From a virus, in IMG/VR virus record IMGVR_UViG_3300025010_000268, positions 1 through 20,605 of that record: a stretch of 20,605 nucleotides of DNA; one strand, given 5' to 3'. Positions within the stretch are counted from its first letter, which is position 1. Each line of letters starts with the position of its first letter. The position numbers were made by a program, and so were the translations under genes. The notes under the pieces were generated by a model. It made no database searches and was not told the DNA's origin. It saw nothing but the letters and a program-made list of their open reading frames with translations. Shown here piece by piece: positions 1 to 9,264 of this stretch.

Positions 1-8
1 TTTCCCAT
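1..8 (-). CDS. Start of a further tail-region gene (cut by window edge)
   Basis: On the minus strand an ATG at 8-6 overlaps the stop codon of the 250-aa gene by one base (TAATG), the same coupling used elsewhere in this operon. Only two codons and two bases are inside the window, so nothing can be said about the product. Confidence 0.4.
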
Positions 9-760
9 TAGTCTTCAATAACTGTTTGGTCACAATAATCTATCTTAATAAACTGGTCTTCTGGATCAACGTGGTCTGGTCGAGGTTTATCTGGAATAAT
101 ATCTACTGAACCAGAATTATTACATTGACTTTCTTCCGCTCCTTCTGGTGCTTTCAATTCAATAAATTCGTTTCCACCATCCCATATAGCATAAGCGAAA
201 GCAGTGAATGGATTCTCTATGGCATCAACTCTTCTTTGTACTGAAAATGGATAAAGATGCTGGCATACCTTATATTTAACAATAACGGTACCGTATACTT
301 TACTGGCAACATGTGCACCTGTATCAGTTAAAGTCAATGCTGGTGGTGTTACTATCGCCCCATCAGAACTATAAGCCCCACCTTTCCATCCCGCACTTAT
401 AATCTCCATTGCAGGGTATTTCAGATCAAGGTCTTGTTCCATATTACACTGAAGCAATTCTGTAAATATTGGGAACTGGATAATTTTATCCACATTCAGA
501 GCATTTACCCATCCCATTGAATAAGCTAAATCTTCTCTTGAAGGGTAAGCATATACTTTACTGGAATACATAAGGCCATCGGAAGCACAATTTGGTTCTG
601 AATCTTTTCCACTAAACATTATTTTATTTAGTGCTGTTATAAATTGCACTTTGGTTAACATTCCTACATATGGGTCCCATGGTTCTTGTTCTAACAACAC
701 AAAATCATTACTGGTCTTGGATTGAACTGAGTAAGTGACTGAATGAAGTTGAGTAGACAT
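8..760 (-). CDS. Unknown structural-region protein (250 aa)
   Basis: The ATG at 760 follows a 72-base gap and has only a weak ribosome binding site (GGAAT, 13 bases upstream). The product starts MSTQLHSVTYSVQSKTSNDF. It contains YVGMLTKVQFITALNKIMF near 31-49, several short beta segments (GAHVASKVYGTVIVKYKV near 148-165), and an acidic, proline-rich C-terminal tail (GSVDIIPDKPRPDHVDPEDQ). It has four cysteines, not arranged as a metal site. No signal peptide, transmembrane segment or enzyme motif is seen, and I do not recognise the family. Its place after the 334-aa protein suggests a tail-tip or receptor-binding assembly component. The stop TAA shares a base with a start codon of the next gene (TAATG), which continues past the left edge. 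Confidence 0.65.
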   Translation of the reverse strand: MSTQLHSVTYSVQSKTSNDFVLLEQEPWDPYVGMLTKVQFITALNKIMFSGKDSEPNCASDGLMYSSKVYAYPSREDLAYSMGWVNALNVDKIIQFPIFTELLQCNMEQDLDLKYPAMEIISAGWKGGAYSSDGAIVTPPALTLTDTGAHVASKVYGTVIVKYKVCQHLYPFSVQRRVDAIENPFTAFAYAIWDGGNEFIELKAPEGAEESQCNNSGSVDIIPDKPRPDHVDPEDQFIKIDYCDQTVIED

Positions 761-832
761 TTATTTAAACTATTCCATTAAAAATTTTACTTCGGGAATC
801 AATTTATATTCCTTTCAAATACAAGACTACCC

Positions 833-1837
833 TTACGCAGTTTCTAACGAGACCGCTAAAGTGAAGCTGTTATTCACAAAAGAGGAACATCCCGCAGGAA
901 CTACTCTATTTTCCCCTATACAGATACTTGCCTCATGAGTGGGCAAAGTAAGTGTATCATTTAGTGCCCACGTACCACCCCAGAATTCTAATTCAATTGT
1001 AAAATAGGGGCGACTACATCTTGGATTATTAGGGGCAAAGTTTGAAGTGGTAACACCGGCCCCTAATGAACCATATCTTGCACTAACACAAGTGAAGTTA
1101 GTGGCATTGCTGAAAGTAAAAGTAAAAGTATCTTGTATGGTACCAATATTGTCAAGCAAAGGTGGGTAAGTGGAATCATCGAATGTACCAGCAGCCGATG
1201 ATTTAGTGATAGTTCCCTGAGTAGCTTTCAATGATGCTACTTCGGAAACCTTACTGCAACGGGAACCTTCTGCTACTGTATAGGCGTAGGCAGTTACTGG
1301 TGTAAAGGTAAAGGAAGTTTGGGTACCAGCTATAGAAGGAACGCTATTTACCGTAACAAACTCTTCGGTTCCTGTAACAGCATCAGGAGTGGCTTTATTG
1401 GTTAATCGAATTTTGCTTCCGTTTACAATAGAACCAGTTAAACCAGCAACAGGGAAAGTTCCTACAAAAGTATTACCACCTACAGCAATATTAGTGGTTA
1501 AAGTGGCTACGGTAAACTTTTCCTCTGTACCAACTATATCCCCTTGGGTCATGCCCTGAGTGCCCATAAAGAACTGGACGTAATCACCAGCAGGTGTTTC
1601 TTTATCCAACCACATTTTCAGGTTTAGTGCCTCTTCCCTGTTTGCATTATGGTTGGCTATATAAACAAATCTATGTTTATCAGATCCAGCATTTCTCTCA
1701 GCAGAGAATACATTGGGAAATACGTTTGCAGGACTACCAGAAGTTATCTGGTTATCACTACGATACCCACCATTTGTAGCATCGTCAGATACTACCATAG
1801 ATTTAAAAAACTTTATTTCAGATGCCAAAATAGTCAT
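833..1837 (-). CDS. Tail-tip-region structural protein with two beta modules (334 aa), function unknown
   Basis: The N-terminus (MTILASEIKFFKSMVV, then NVFPNVFSAERNAGSDKHR, and PAGDYVQFFMGTQGMTQGD) is a conserved core I recall from long-tailed phages, where it is annotated as hypothetical or structural. Residues about 103-200 are a beta module (NGSKIRLTNK, GTEEFVTVNSV, FTFTPVTAYAYTVAEGSR), similar in form to inserts in the capsid and decoration proteins. Residues about 229-303 are a second module (TFTFTFSNATNF, FAPNN, PYFTI, GGTWALND), clearly homologous to the domain inserted in the tail tube protein. The C-terminus contains RVVPAGCSS. It is coupled to the gene before it by an ATGA overlap. 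Its place downstream of the tape measure suggests the tail tip or a tail decoration. Which of these is right cannot be read from sequence. Confidence 0.72.
   Translation of the reverse strand: MTILASEIKFFKSMVVSDDATNGGYRSDNQITSGSPANVFPNVFSAERNAGSDKHRFVYIANHNANREEALNLKMWLDKETPAGDYVQFFMGTQGMTQGDIVGTEEKFTVATLTTNIAVGGNTFVGTFPVAGLTGSIVNGSKIRLTNKATPDAVTGTEEFVTVNSVPSIAGTQTSFTFTPVTAYAYTVAEGSRCSKVSEVASLKATQGTITKSSAAGTFDDSTYPPLLDNIGTIQDTFTFTFSNATNFTCVSARYGSLGAGVTTSNFAPNNPRCSRPYFTIELEFWGGTWALNDTLTLPTHEASICIGENRVVPAGCSSFVNNSFTLAVSLETA
929..1153 (-). other. Shared beta domain in the 334-aa protein (copy 2)
   Basis: Residues about 229-303 of the 334-aa protein. It matches residues about 115-198 of the tail tube protein in order and content: DTFTFTFSNATNF, a glycine-rich turn, FAPNN, PYFTI and GTWALND. 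This copy carries a cysteine- and arginine-containing PRCSR turn where the tube copy has GGD. Confidence 0.75.
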
Positions 1838-2226
1838 ACACTAACCCCCATTACAGTAAGAGTACCATAGTAAATATCCCCTGGAGAATGACCAACGTAG
1901 TCTCGTAAAGGGGTGACCGATAAACAATTTGATGGAAACCTAATTGGATAGGTATTCCCATTATAGATTAAATTAACCACAGTACCAGAAATTTCGTACT
2001 GTTCAAATAATTCTATCTGTCTTCTGGTAAAGTAAGAACGTCCACCAGAATCGGAACCTTTTGCTTCAAGGATAATCTTTCTACCACCTGACAAGAAAGT
2101 TCTTTGAACAACTTCCCCGCCATCAACATCAATGAAAGCATCTTCAGCAGTTCTGGGTTCTGAGAATTCGTTTACCCAGAAAACACCGTTATGTAACTGT
2201 TCTGCACCAATATATATCGGGTTCAT
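1834..2226 (-). CDS. Minor tail protein after the tape measure (130 aa), possible distal tail protein
   Basis: The ATG overlaps the tape measure stop by four bases (ATGA). The 130-aa product is mostly beta strand: MNPIYIGAEQLHNGVFWV at the start, SGGRKIILEAKGSDSGG in the middle, then LIYNGNTYPIRFPSN, and DIYYGTLTVMGV at the end. I recall similar proteins of 120-150 aa directly after the tape measure gene in siphophages of proteobacteria, with the same pattern (N-terminal G-x-x-L, central SGGR, C-terminal YxGTL). They are annotated only as tail or hypothetical proteins. This is the position of M and Dit in other siphophages, so a role in joining the tail tube to the tip is plausible. Neither motif nor length proves that. 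Its stop overlaps the next start (ATGA). Confidence 0.62.
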   Translation of the reverse strand: MNPIYIGAEQLHNGVFWVNEFSEPRTAEDAFIDVDGGEVVQRTFLSGGRKIILEAKGSDSGGRSYFTRRQIELFEQYEISGTVVNLIYNGNTYPIRFPSNCLSVTPLRDYVGHSPGDIYYGTLTVMGVSV

Positions 2227-5200
2227 GAGGATGCCCCCATTTCCATTTTCCTAATCATCTTCAGGAAAGATTTTGCATTCATTGGGTCAGCCATTATAGT
2301 TGCAGATTCTCCACCAATATTAACTGAGATTGTTCCAAAAGACTGAAGTTTGCTCATTATATCGCCACCTGAATCAGTAGTCAAGGAACGAGAAGTGGTA
2401 GAAAGTTTATTTCTTGTTGTAATGTTTTGACTTTTTATGGTATTGGCTATCATCCTACCTACCGAAGAGAATGGCTTATTAATACCATTCATGAATCCTG
2501 GAGCAATATCATCCCAGTAATTAGCAGATTCATTCCTGATAAACCATTCCCCTTTACGAGCTTTTACCAGTTGGGTATCTCTTGTTGAAGAAACACCAGC
2601 AAGACGGCCACCACCAGCATAGCCCCTTACCCTCCCTCCTTGTGACTTCTGCTCTACATTCTTGGTATGGACAGTCACGTAAATATCTTTGGACAGTTTA
2701 TTAAGAGCATCCACCACTTTATTGTAGGAAGATTTATCAAGTTTAGACATAACTTCTGCTGGATCTTCTTTTATTTTAGCTATGGTGGCACTCCATTCTT
2801 CGTCCACTTTCTTGAACATTGCATCTGTATCTATTGGGAAAATATCACCACTCTCTTTCACCTTTTCCTTAAAATCGGCAATAGCATCTTCTATCTGGGT
2901 AATGGCTAGAGGAACCATAAACCCTTCGATCTGACCGCTTTCTATTTGGGAGTTCAATGCCTGAATTTTCTTCACCAATTCAATAGCGGAACCCTCAATG
3001 TCCTGAGTGACTATCGGGATTTCTATTGGTTGACCGTTCTTAATCTTATCTTCTGCTACCTGAATCATCCCAGGTATCTGTTGCAAGAATTTGAGAACAC
3101 TGGAATTACTGTCAAACTGTAACGGAGATGCTTTAAGAGTATCATACAGTTGGGTTACCCTTTTTCCAGCATCATCTATAGTGGTAACAAATTCTCTACC
3201 ATTATCTAATTCCAAAGTTATTGGTTTATCTGCTTCCACAGCAATAGCCTGAAGTTTAACAAACATCTCTTGCAGTTTACCAGTAGCCACTTCACCGGTA
3301 GATGCCACAGTATTATAAGCTTTCATTGCTGCATCAAGTTTCTCTGTCGGTGAAACCTCTTTAGAAAACAGAGAATTTACATTGGCAGAAAGGTCTTTTA
3401 CAATACCAGAAGCAGTGGTAGCATCCATCGTAGTGTTAATAACGGAAGCATTTACTCTTTCCATTATATGGGAAAGAGCTTCCAATGACCGAGCAGCAGA
3501 ATCAGAATCCTTTACAGTCTGATTGAATCCTGTATCTTTGGCCATTGAATCTTTCGATTGCCCTACACTCTGGGATACTTGTTGCCATACACCGTTTATT
3601 TTCTCTATCTTCTGGGCTTCTTGAGCAGCAGCAGTACCAGAGTTCTTTACTTCCTGGTTGTATTGCTGAACATTCTTGGTAACCTGTTGCCATACACCGT
3701 TTATATTTTCTACAGAAGTAATTTGGGCCTGGGAAACACCAGCATCAATAGCAGTTTTATCTGCATTGGTAACATCACCAGTATTCTTACTATGGTTCAT
3801 AACAGTTTCTTGTTTACCATTAAGAATAGCAATCTTCTCTCTTGCTCTGGCAATCTCTGTATCAAGATTCTTCATCTCATTGGCATGGCGTTTATTCTCA
3901 GCAGCTATTCTCTCCCCTGATTCTTCTTTAGCAATGGCTATTTTTATTTTGGCTTTCGATTTTGCATCAGCAATTTCTTTATCAATAGCTTTTACCGCAA
4001 TGTCCCGATCAACATTAATCAGTTTCTCCATTTCTTTAGAAACTTTGGAAACACCAGCAACAGCTTTAGATGGATCTTCCAGAGACTCATACAAAGAAGC
4101 GGAATCATCCAGAAGTTTCTTAGCCTGATCCAGCATCTTCTCATCGCTGGTAATCTTGGCTTTATTCAGGAGTTCAATTCCCTTTACATACTTCTCCTGG
4201 GCCCAGTGGGCATTGTCGTATTCTTTGGCTTCATCGGACATACCCCTTTGATGAATCTTACGGATCTTGTCCTGAAGACTGGATTGATTGCCCGCTATGT
4301 CAGCAGAAGCTTTTTCATAAATACCCTTCCGTTTTTCCAGAAGGTCTTCAATTTTCTCTTGCAGGTCTTTATTTACGTCAACTATTTCCCTACTTAAATC
4401 CTTTTCTATCTGGACAATTTTATCTTTAAGTTCTTCCGAATTCTTTTCCCGTTCATTTCCCCAGTCTTTGATATTCTGTTCTAATTCCCCACGTTTCTGA
4501 TTCACTTCCTGAAGAGCTTTGGTCTCTTCCTGGAAATATTTGGTGGAAGCATCTTTATACCGTTTCAGTGCAGATGCCATTGCTACAGGATCAAGTGTAT
4601 TCAAATTCTTTAAAATTTCATGGTCCTGTTTAGCCCGTTGTTCAATCTTATCATAAGTATCCAAAGTAAGTTGAAGTTTTTTCTTTTCTGCATCGTCTTT
4701 GGCCATTAGTCCCAAAGCTTCCTGCTTCTCTATACTAAGAATAAGTTCGGCTAATTCTGCTTCCGCAATTTCCTTAAACTCTTTAAATCCCGCAGCAAGT
4801 TCTTGTGGATCATATATGTTTGCATTGATCTGAGCCATTTTGTCAGCATAGGCTTGACCGAGTTCTTCTTTTTGCTTATAAAATTCTTCTTCCAGTATAA
4901 CGCCTCTTGCATACCGAGATTCTAATTCTTTTTCCTTTTTCTCGTACTCCGCATCGGCTCTTTTTATAGCCTCATACCGTTTCATATCTTCACTTTCTAC
5001 CATCTTCATAGAAAGTTCCATAGCTCTTTTTTCCAGATTAGCTTTTGCTCTGGTATACTCAGTTACACCAATTACACCGTCTTTATATAACTTTGCATTG
5101 GCTTTAGCCGCAGAAGCAATGACCTTTTTCTGTTCTTCATACCCCAATATAACTTCTTTATTCAATTCAGATACCGAAATAATTGCAGCCGTATTCGCAC

Positions 5201-8200
5201 CAGACATACCAGTTATAAAATCATCGTAGGAACTTCCAGCCTTCTCAAATTCCTTAGACCACTTTTCAGCCAGTCTATTTATTTCCGCATTCTTCAACTT
5301 CTTTGTTTCATCTATAAGACTACGGATAGCCTGTATCTGGGTATCGGTAGCATTGGTCAAATATCCCATATCTTTTGCTACTTTAATAATGGAATCAGTG
5401 GACATAGAATAATCCACATCACCAGCCAGCATCAACTTAGTAATTACTTCAGCGGCTTCTCTTTGCATCTGGTCAAAAGCAAGTTTCATTGTTTTTCCCA
5501 TTGCAGTAGAAGCAAAACCAACATCAGCTAAAGCTGTTTCCATATCTTTAAAAGTAGCTTTACCATCCTTGAATCGTTTAACGATATCAGATAGTTCTAC
5601 AAGTTCACCACCAGCATCCTTTATCTTCCTTTCAAATTCTTCTGCCCCAGGTAAATTAAAGAATAGAAGAAATATATTTGGAATTTTACCAAATAAATCA
5701 ATCGCAAATGCAGCAAACTCCAGTAATTTTCCCTTTGCAGTATTGATAAAAATATTCAAATTGGACATACTTTCTTCAAATATTTTACCAGTAGCTTCAA
5801 AAGACTTGGCAAGATTGAGAGTTTCCAGTTCTCTGGCTTTCCTGTAAAAATCATCTAAAGCGGTGGAACCTTCTTTAAACTGCCCAGTTAATGGGTGAAT
5901 AGCAGAGACAACCAAACGAGCAGAGGCAGCTAAAGCAGTATTACCCTTACCAACTTCTATGAGTTTAGTCCGCAGTTCAAATGTGGCATCCTTATATTCC
6001 TGTGTGGTTTTATCAAGACTGGATATCTTTACCTCGTAATCCACTACAGAATCGGCAAGTGATTTAAACTCATTAGCTAGATTTTTGGATTCATCATAAC
6101 TCTCTTGCAGATGTTTCCTGTACATGGAAAAACCAACACCTACAGCAGTCAATGCAGCGGCAATGGCTACCATTGTCCATTGTATTGGACCAAGGGATAC
6201 ACTAAATACCCCCATTGCAGTAGCAGCAGCATATATCTTCGGAACAAGTGCTACAAAATGACCAGCAAATGAAGCAATCATTGTTCCAAAAGCAGCCGCT
6301 TTAATAATCATAAAAGCAGCATACATAGCGGACAAAGCCGCTGTTGCAAGTCCTATCTTAATGATCCATCCACCAATAGGATTACCACTGATATAGACAA
6401 GAATGTCAAGGAAATTTCTCATTCTGTCTACCAAGAAACCAAGAATTGTAGACAGACCATGTTCCCCTAAAGCAACTGCTACCAGCTTGGCCTTATCGTA
6501 CATATTCTTGATACGGACACCAAGCCCTTCCATCTGTTTAGCTGCCATTGCAGCAGCAGTTCCAGACTGGGATACAGCAGATCGCATTTTATTGAAACCA
6601 GCTTCACCGTTTGATATAAGAGCAGTTACAGCAGAAGCACCACGAATACCAAACATCCTGAAAGCTTTCTCAGAAGTGTTTACTACTACGGAAAGGTTAC
6701 CGACTATTTCTCCCAATGAATGCATCTTAGGATTAAAGTCATCAATTGACATACCAGCGGCTTTAATGCCTGCCAGAAAATCCTCGGATGGTTTAACCAA
6801 TCTTTCAAGAACCTGTCGTAAACCAGTACCAATAGTAGATGCCCGAATACCTTTATTAGATAGTTCAGACATTGCAGCAGCAGTATCGATAAAAGTTACA
6901 CCAGTTTCTTCCGCTATTGTACCAACATAGTTGAAGGCTACTCGTAACTTCTCAACATCAAGTTTGGATTTATTAATTGAATTGGCGAAAACATCTGCAA
7001 TATGAGACGAATCAGTGGCTTTAATACCAAATACAGCCATTGCAGTGGTAACAAGGTCTACCGATGTAGCCATATCAGAAAGTGTACCAGTAGACAAATC
7101 CGATACAGCTTGCATAGATTCAATCGATTCTTGGGCGGAAAGACCAGCCTGTCCCAGAATCTTCATTCCTTCAGCAACTTCTTGAGCGGAGAACTTTGTC
7201 TTGCTGGCAACGTCCTTGATAGTCTCTCCCATCAAAGTTACTTCCCTGTCAGTTGCCTGGGTAATAGCCTGTAAATCTTTTAGAGACTGATCAAAGTCAA
7301 TTATGGCTAAAGTGGCTAAACTAAATCCACCTACCAAACCAGCAATAAATGTGGCAGCAGTAGCATAAGAGGCAAATGATTTCACATGATCGATTACGTC
7401 AGCAGCAACCTTCTGGAAAATCGACATGGCCTTTGCGGAATCTCTTGTAGCTTTCGCATGAAGCTTTAGCCTTGCCTCTGCTTTCTTGCCCTCTAAATCG
7501 CTACGACCGTAAGCCTTTACTGTATTGTTTAATTCCTTGACAAAATCTCTATTGGTGGTGGCAAGGTCAGCATAAGTAGAACGGAGACGGACATTGGTTT
7601 TGTCCATCTTATCCTTGCTTGCCAAATTCTCTTTTATCTTAGTGTTTTCCCTCTGTAATTCCTCAAGGCGTTTCTTGGCTACGGTAATAAGTTCCTGGTC
7701 AGATTTTGCACTGTTTATCTGGGCTGCGGTACGTTCATGAATTTTCTTTACATTGGCACCGGTAGTTTCCGCTAACCGTTTCTCAGCAGTTTCAATCTGT
7801 GAAGCTAAATTGGAATATTGCTTGTAAGTGGAAATTTTGCTATTTATGGCATTGACGATATCATCGTGTGGTTTCTTCTGGGCTTTCAGTGCTTGGGCTT
7901 CTGCATGTAAAGCAGCAGTGGATTGACCAGTAATAGAAGAAACTCTATTAATGGCTTTCCGTAATTCTTCGTATTCTCTTTGTGGTTTACGCAGAGCATT
8001 TGTCAAAGCATTGGAAGAGACTGCCGAAGCGTTAAACCCTTCTTTCATCTTCTTGGCAGTCTCTTCAGATATCTTACCAGTCTTCTGTAAAGTAGTAACA
8101 TGCTTGTTCCAGATAGACTCAGATCGTTTCATGTCTTCATGCTGATCGCGGAAAGCTTGGGTAAGAACACCATGCTTGTTTGCCATCTGAGCAAGACCTT

Positions 8201-9263
8201 TCAGGAACTTATCTGATTTACCTCTGGAACTGTCTAATGCCTTTCCGTAGTCAAGAAGGCTCTGGGCTCCTACTTTTACACTTAGCTGATTGAACCCTTT
8301 AGAGAGTAATCCCAGCTTGCCAGCGGCCTCTTCCGTTAATCCCGAAAAGGCTTTCAAGCCCTTCTCATTCATTACAGTGAAACCTGACGCGGAAGCTTTC
8401 AAGTCTTTTTGCAATACAGCCTGGGTAAGAGCGGCAAGTTTAGTATCTTTGGTCATCTGGGTGAAAGCTACACCGGTACCAGTAGCGGATACTCTTGTCT
8501 TCTCCATTGCAGTCTGCACACTCTGCAAGGCAGGTGCCCAAATCTTTGCTTGTTCATTATTATACTGGAATTTCTTACCTAAAGTGGAAACGGCTTCACC
8601 GTAAGCAAGACTAATTCCTTTTGCTTTATTGGTTTCTTTGGCATAAATAGAATTGGATTTATTAAATGCATCAATGGATTTAATCAGGTTGGTGTTCATG
8701 TTCATAAGGGAATACCCTTCCTTACGGACAAACTCCATGTTGGAGCCCACCAGTTTCAAGTCACCTGATTTTAATCCACCTTTGATCTTGGAGAAGTCTA
8801 ACGATTCTGCCCACTTTGCTATACTGGATTCAGAAGCCCCACCGATTCTCATCTGTTGCTTCATGTTCTGGATAGAAGTGGAGAACCGTTCTGTCCAAGA
8901 AACAGCACTCTTTAAAGCGGCCCCAGATGCTGTCCCCCCTTTCGAGAACAGCATCCAGGCATCTTTAACAGCACCAATTTCCTTGGAATACTTCGTCATA
9001 CTCTTGGTGTTTTCATCCACCAATTTAGAAGTATCTTTACCAGTTTTATGAAGATTAGAGAATGAAGTAGTAAGACGATCAACAGCCATACCGACATGAC
9101 CGAGACTATCCGCAGTCTCGGTCTTGCCCATATTATATAAATCTTTGGCTGTTGCCTTGAGTTCCTTGCCTAAACCTCGAAAGGCACTGGCAAGGGTTTT
9201 GAATGCTTCGGTGGAACCACCTTTCAGCGCAGCTTTTAAACCAAGTTCTATTGTTTGAGCCAT
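2223..9263 (-). CDS. Tail tape measure protein, very long (2346 aa)
   Basis: This protein sets tail length, fills the tube lumen and passes with DNA into the host envelope. From other phages tail length is about 0.15 nm per residue, so a tail near 350 nm is expected. In order: a helical N-terminal region; a hydrophobic segment at about 627-655 (TFIAGLVGGFSLATLAII); a TP901/PhageMin_Tail-type core at about 656-930 (FDQSLKDLQAI, then TGVTFIDTAAAMSELSNKG, STIGTGLRQVL); a cluster of hydrophobic helices at about 960-1049; another at about 1175-1208 (FLLFFNLPG); long charged coiled coils at about 1405-1478, 1578-1671 and 1751-1820; a short 35-residue repeat near 1854-1895; and a glycine-rich C-terminal motif at about 2206-2258 (GGRVRGYAGGG, KGEWFIRNESA). 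No peptidoglycan hydrolase or HExxH motif was seen. The 4-base ATGA overlap couples it to the next gene. It occupies a third of the window. Confidence 0.95.
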   Translation of the reverse strand: MAQTIELGLKAALKGGSTEAFKTLASAFRGLGKELKATAKDLYNMGKTETADSLGHVGMAVDRLTTSFSNLHKTGKDTSKLVDENTKSMTKYSKEIGAVKDAWMLFSKGGTASGAALKSAVSWTERFSTSIQNMKQQMRIGGASESSIAKWAESLDFSKIKGGLKSGDLKLVGSNMEFVRKEGYSLMNMNTNLIKSIDAFNKSNSIYAKETNKAKGISLAYGEAVSTLGKKFQYNNEQAKIWAPALQSVQTAMEKTRVSATGTGVAFTQMTKDTKLAALTQAVLQKDLKASASGFTVMNEKGLKAFSGLTEEAAGKLGLLSKGFNQLSVKVGAQSLLDYGKALDSSRGKSDKFLKGLAQMANKHGVLTQAFRDQHEDMKRSESIWNKHVTTLQKTGKISEETAKKMKEGFNASAVSSNALTNALRKPQREYEELRKAINRVSSITGQSTAALHAEAQALKAQKKPHDDIVNAINSKISTYKQYSNLASQIETAEKRLAETTGANVKKIHERTAAQINSAKSDQELITVAKKRLEELQRENTKIKENLASKDKMDKTNVRLRSTYADLATTNRDFVKELNNTVKAYGRSDLEGKKAEARLKLHAKATRDSAKAMSIFQKVAADVIDHVKSFASYATAATFIAGLVGGFSLATLAIIDFDQSLKDLQAITQATDREVTLMGETIKDVASKTKFSAQEVAEGMKILGQAGLSAQESIESMQAVSDLSTGTLSDMATSVDLVTTAMAVFGIKATDSSHIADVFANSINKSKLDVEKLRVAFNYVGTIAEETGVTFIDTAAAMSELSNKGIRASTIGTGLRQVLERLVKPSEDFLAGIKAAGMSIDDFNPKMHSLGEIVGNLSVVVNTSEKAFRMFGIRGASAVTALISNGEAGFNKMRSAVSQSGTAAAMAAKQMEGLGVRIKNMYDKAKLVAVALGEHGLSTILGFLVDRMRNFLDILVYISGNPIGGWIIKIGLATAALSAMYAAFMIIKAAAFGTMIASFAGHFVALVPKIYAAATAMGVFSVSLGPIQWTMVAIAAALTAVGVGFSMYRKHLQESYDESKNLANEFKSLADSVVDYEVKISSLDKTTQEYKDATFELRTKLIEVGKGNTALAASARLVVSAIHPLTGQFKEGSTALDDFYRKARELETLNLAKSFEATGKIFEESMSNLNIFINTAKGKLLEFAAFAIDLFGKIPNIFLLFFNLPGAEEFERKIKDAGGELVELSDIVKRFKDGKATFKDMETALADVGFASTAMGKTMKLAFDQMQREAAEVITKLMLAGDVDYSMSTDSIIKVAKDMGYLTNATDTQIQAIRSLIDETKKLKNAEINRLAEKWSKEFEKAGSSYDDFITGMSGANTAAIISVSELNKEVILGYEEQKKVIASAAKANAKLYKDGVIGVTEYTRAKANLEKRAMELSMKMVESEDMKRYEAIKRADAEYEKKEKELESRYARGVILEEEFYKQKEELGQAYADKMAQINANIYDPQELAAGFKEFKEIAEAELAELILSIEKQEALGLMAKDDAEKKKLQLTLDTYDKIEQRAKQDHEILKNLNTLDPVAMASALKRYKDASTKYFQEETKALQEVNQKRGELEQNIKDWGNEREKNSEELKDKIVQIEKDLSREIVDVNKDLQEKIEDLLEKRKGIYEKASADIAGNQSSLQDKIRKIHQRGMSDEAKEYDNAHWAQEKYVKGIELLNKAKITSDEKMLDQAKKLLDDSASLYESLEDPSKAVAGVSKVSKEMEKLINVDRDIAVKAIDKEIADAKSKAKIKIAIAKEESGERIAAENKRHANEMKNLDTEIARAREKIAILNGKQETVMNHSKNTGDVTNADKTAIDAGVSQAQITSVENINGVWQQVTKNVQQYNQEVKNSGTAAAQEAQKIEKINGVWQQVSQSVGQSKDSMAKDTGFNQTVKDSDSAARSLEALSHIMERVNASVINTTMDATTASGIVKDLSANVNSLFSKEVSPTEKLDAAMKAYNTVASTGEVATGKLQEMFVKLQAIAVEADKPITLELDNGREFVTTIDDAGKRVTQLYDTLKASPLQFDSNSSVLKFLQQIPGMIQVAEDKIKNGQPIEIPIVTQDIEGSAIELVKKIQALNSQIESGQIEGFMVPLAITQIEDAIADFKEKVKESGDIFPIDTDAMFKKVDEEWSATIAKIKEDPAEVMSKLDKSSYNKVVDALNKLSKDIYVTVHTKNVEQKSQGGRVRGYAGGGRLAGVSSTRDTQLVKARKGEWFIRNESANYWDDIAPGFMNGINKPFSSVGRMIANTIKSQNITTRNKLSTTSRSLTTDSGGDIMSKLQSFGTISVNIGGESATIMADPMNAKSFLKMIRKMEMGASS
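3581..3704 (-). repeat. 35-codon tandem repeat remnant inside the tape measure gene
   Basis: An identical 19-base stretch occurs at 3581-3599 and 3686-3704, spaced 105 bases (35 codons). It encodes the repeated peptide INGVWQQV. The flanking residues are similar but diverged. This looks like a recent duplication of a tape measure repeat unit, the usual way such genes change length. Confidence 0.6.
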
Positions 9264-9264
9264 T

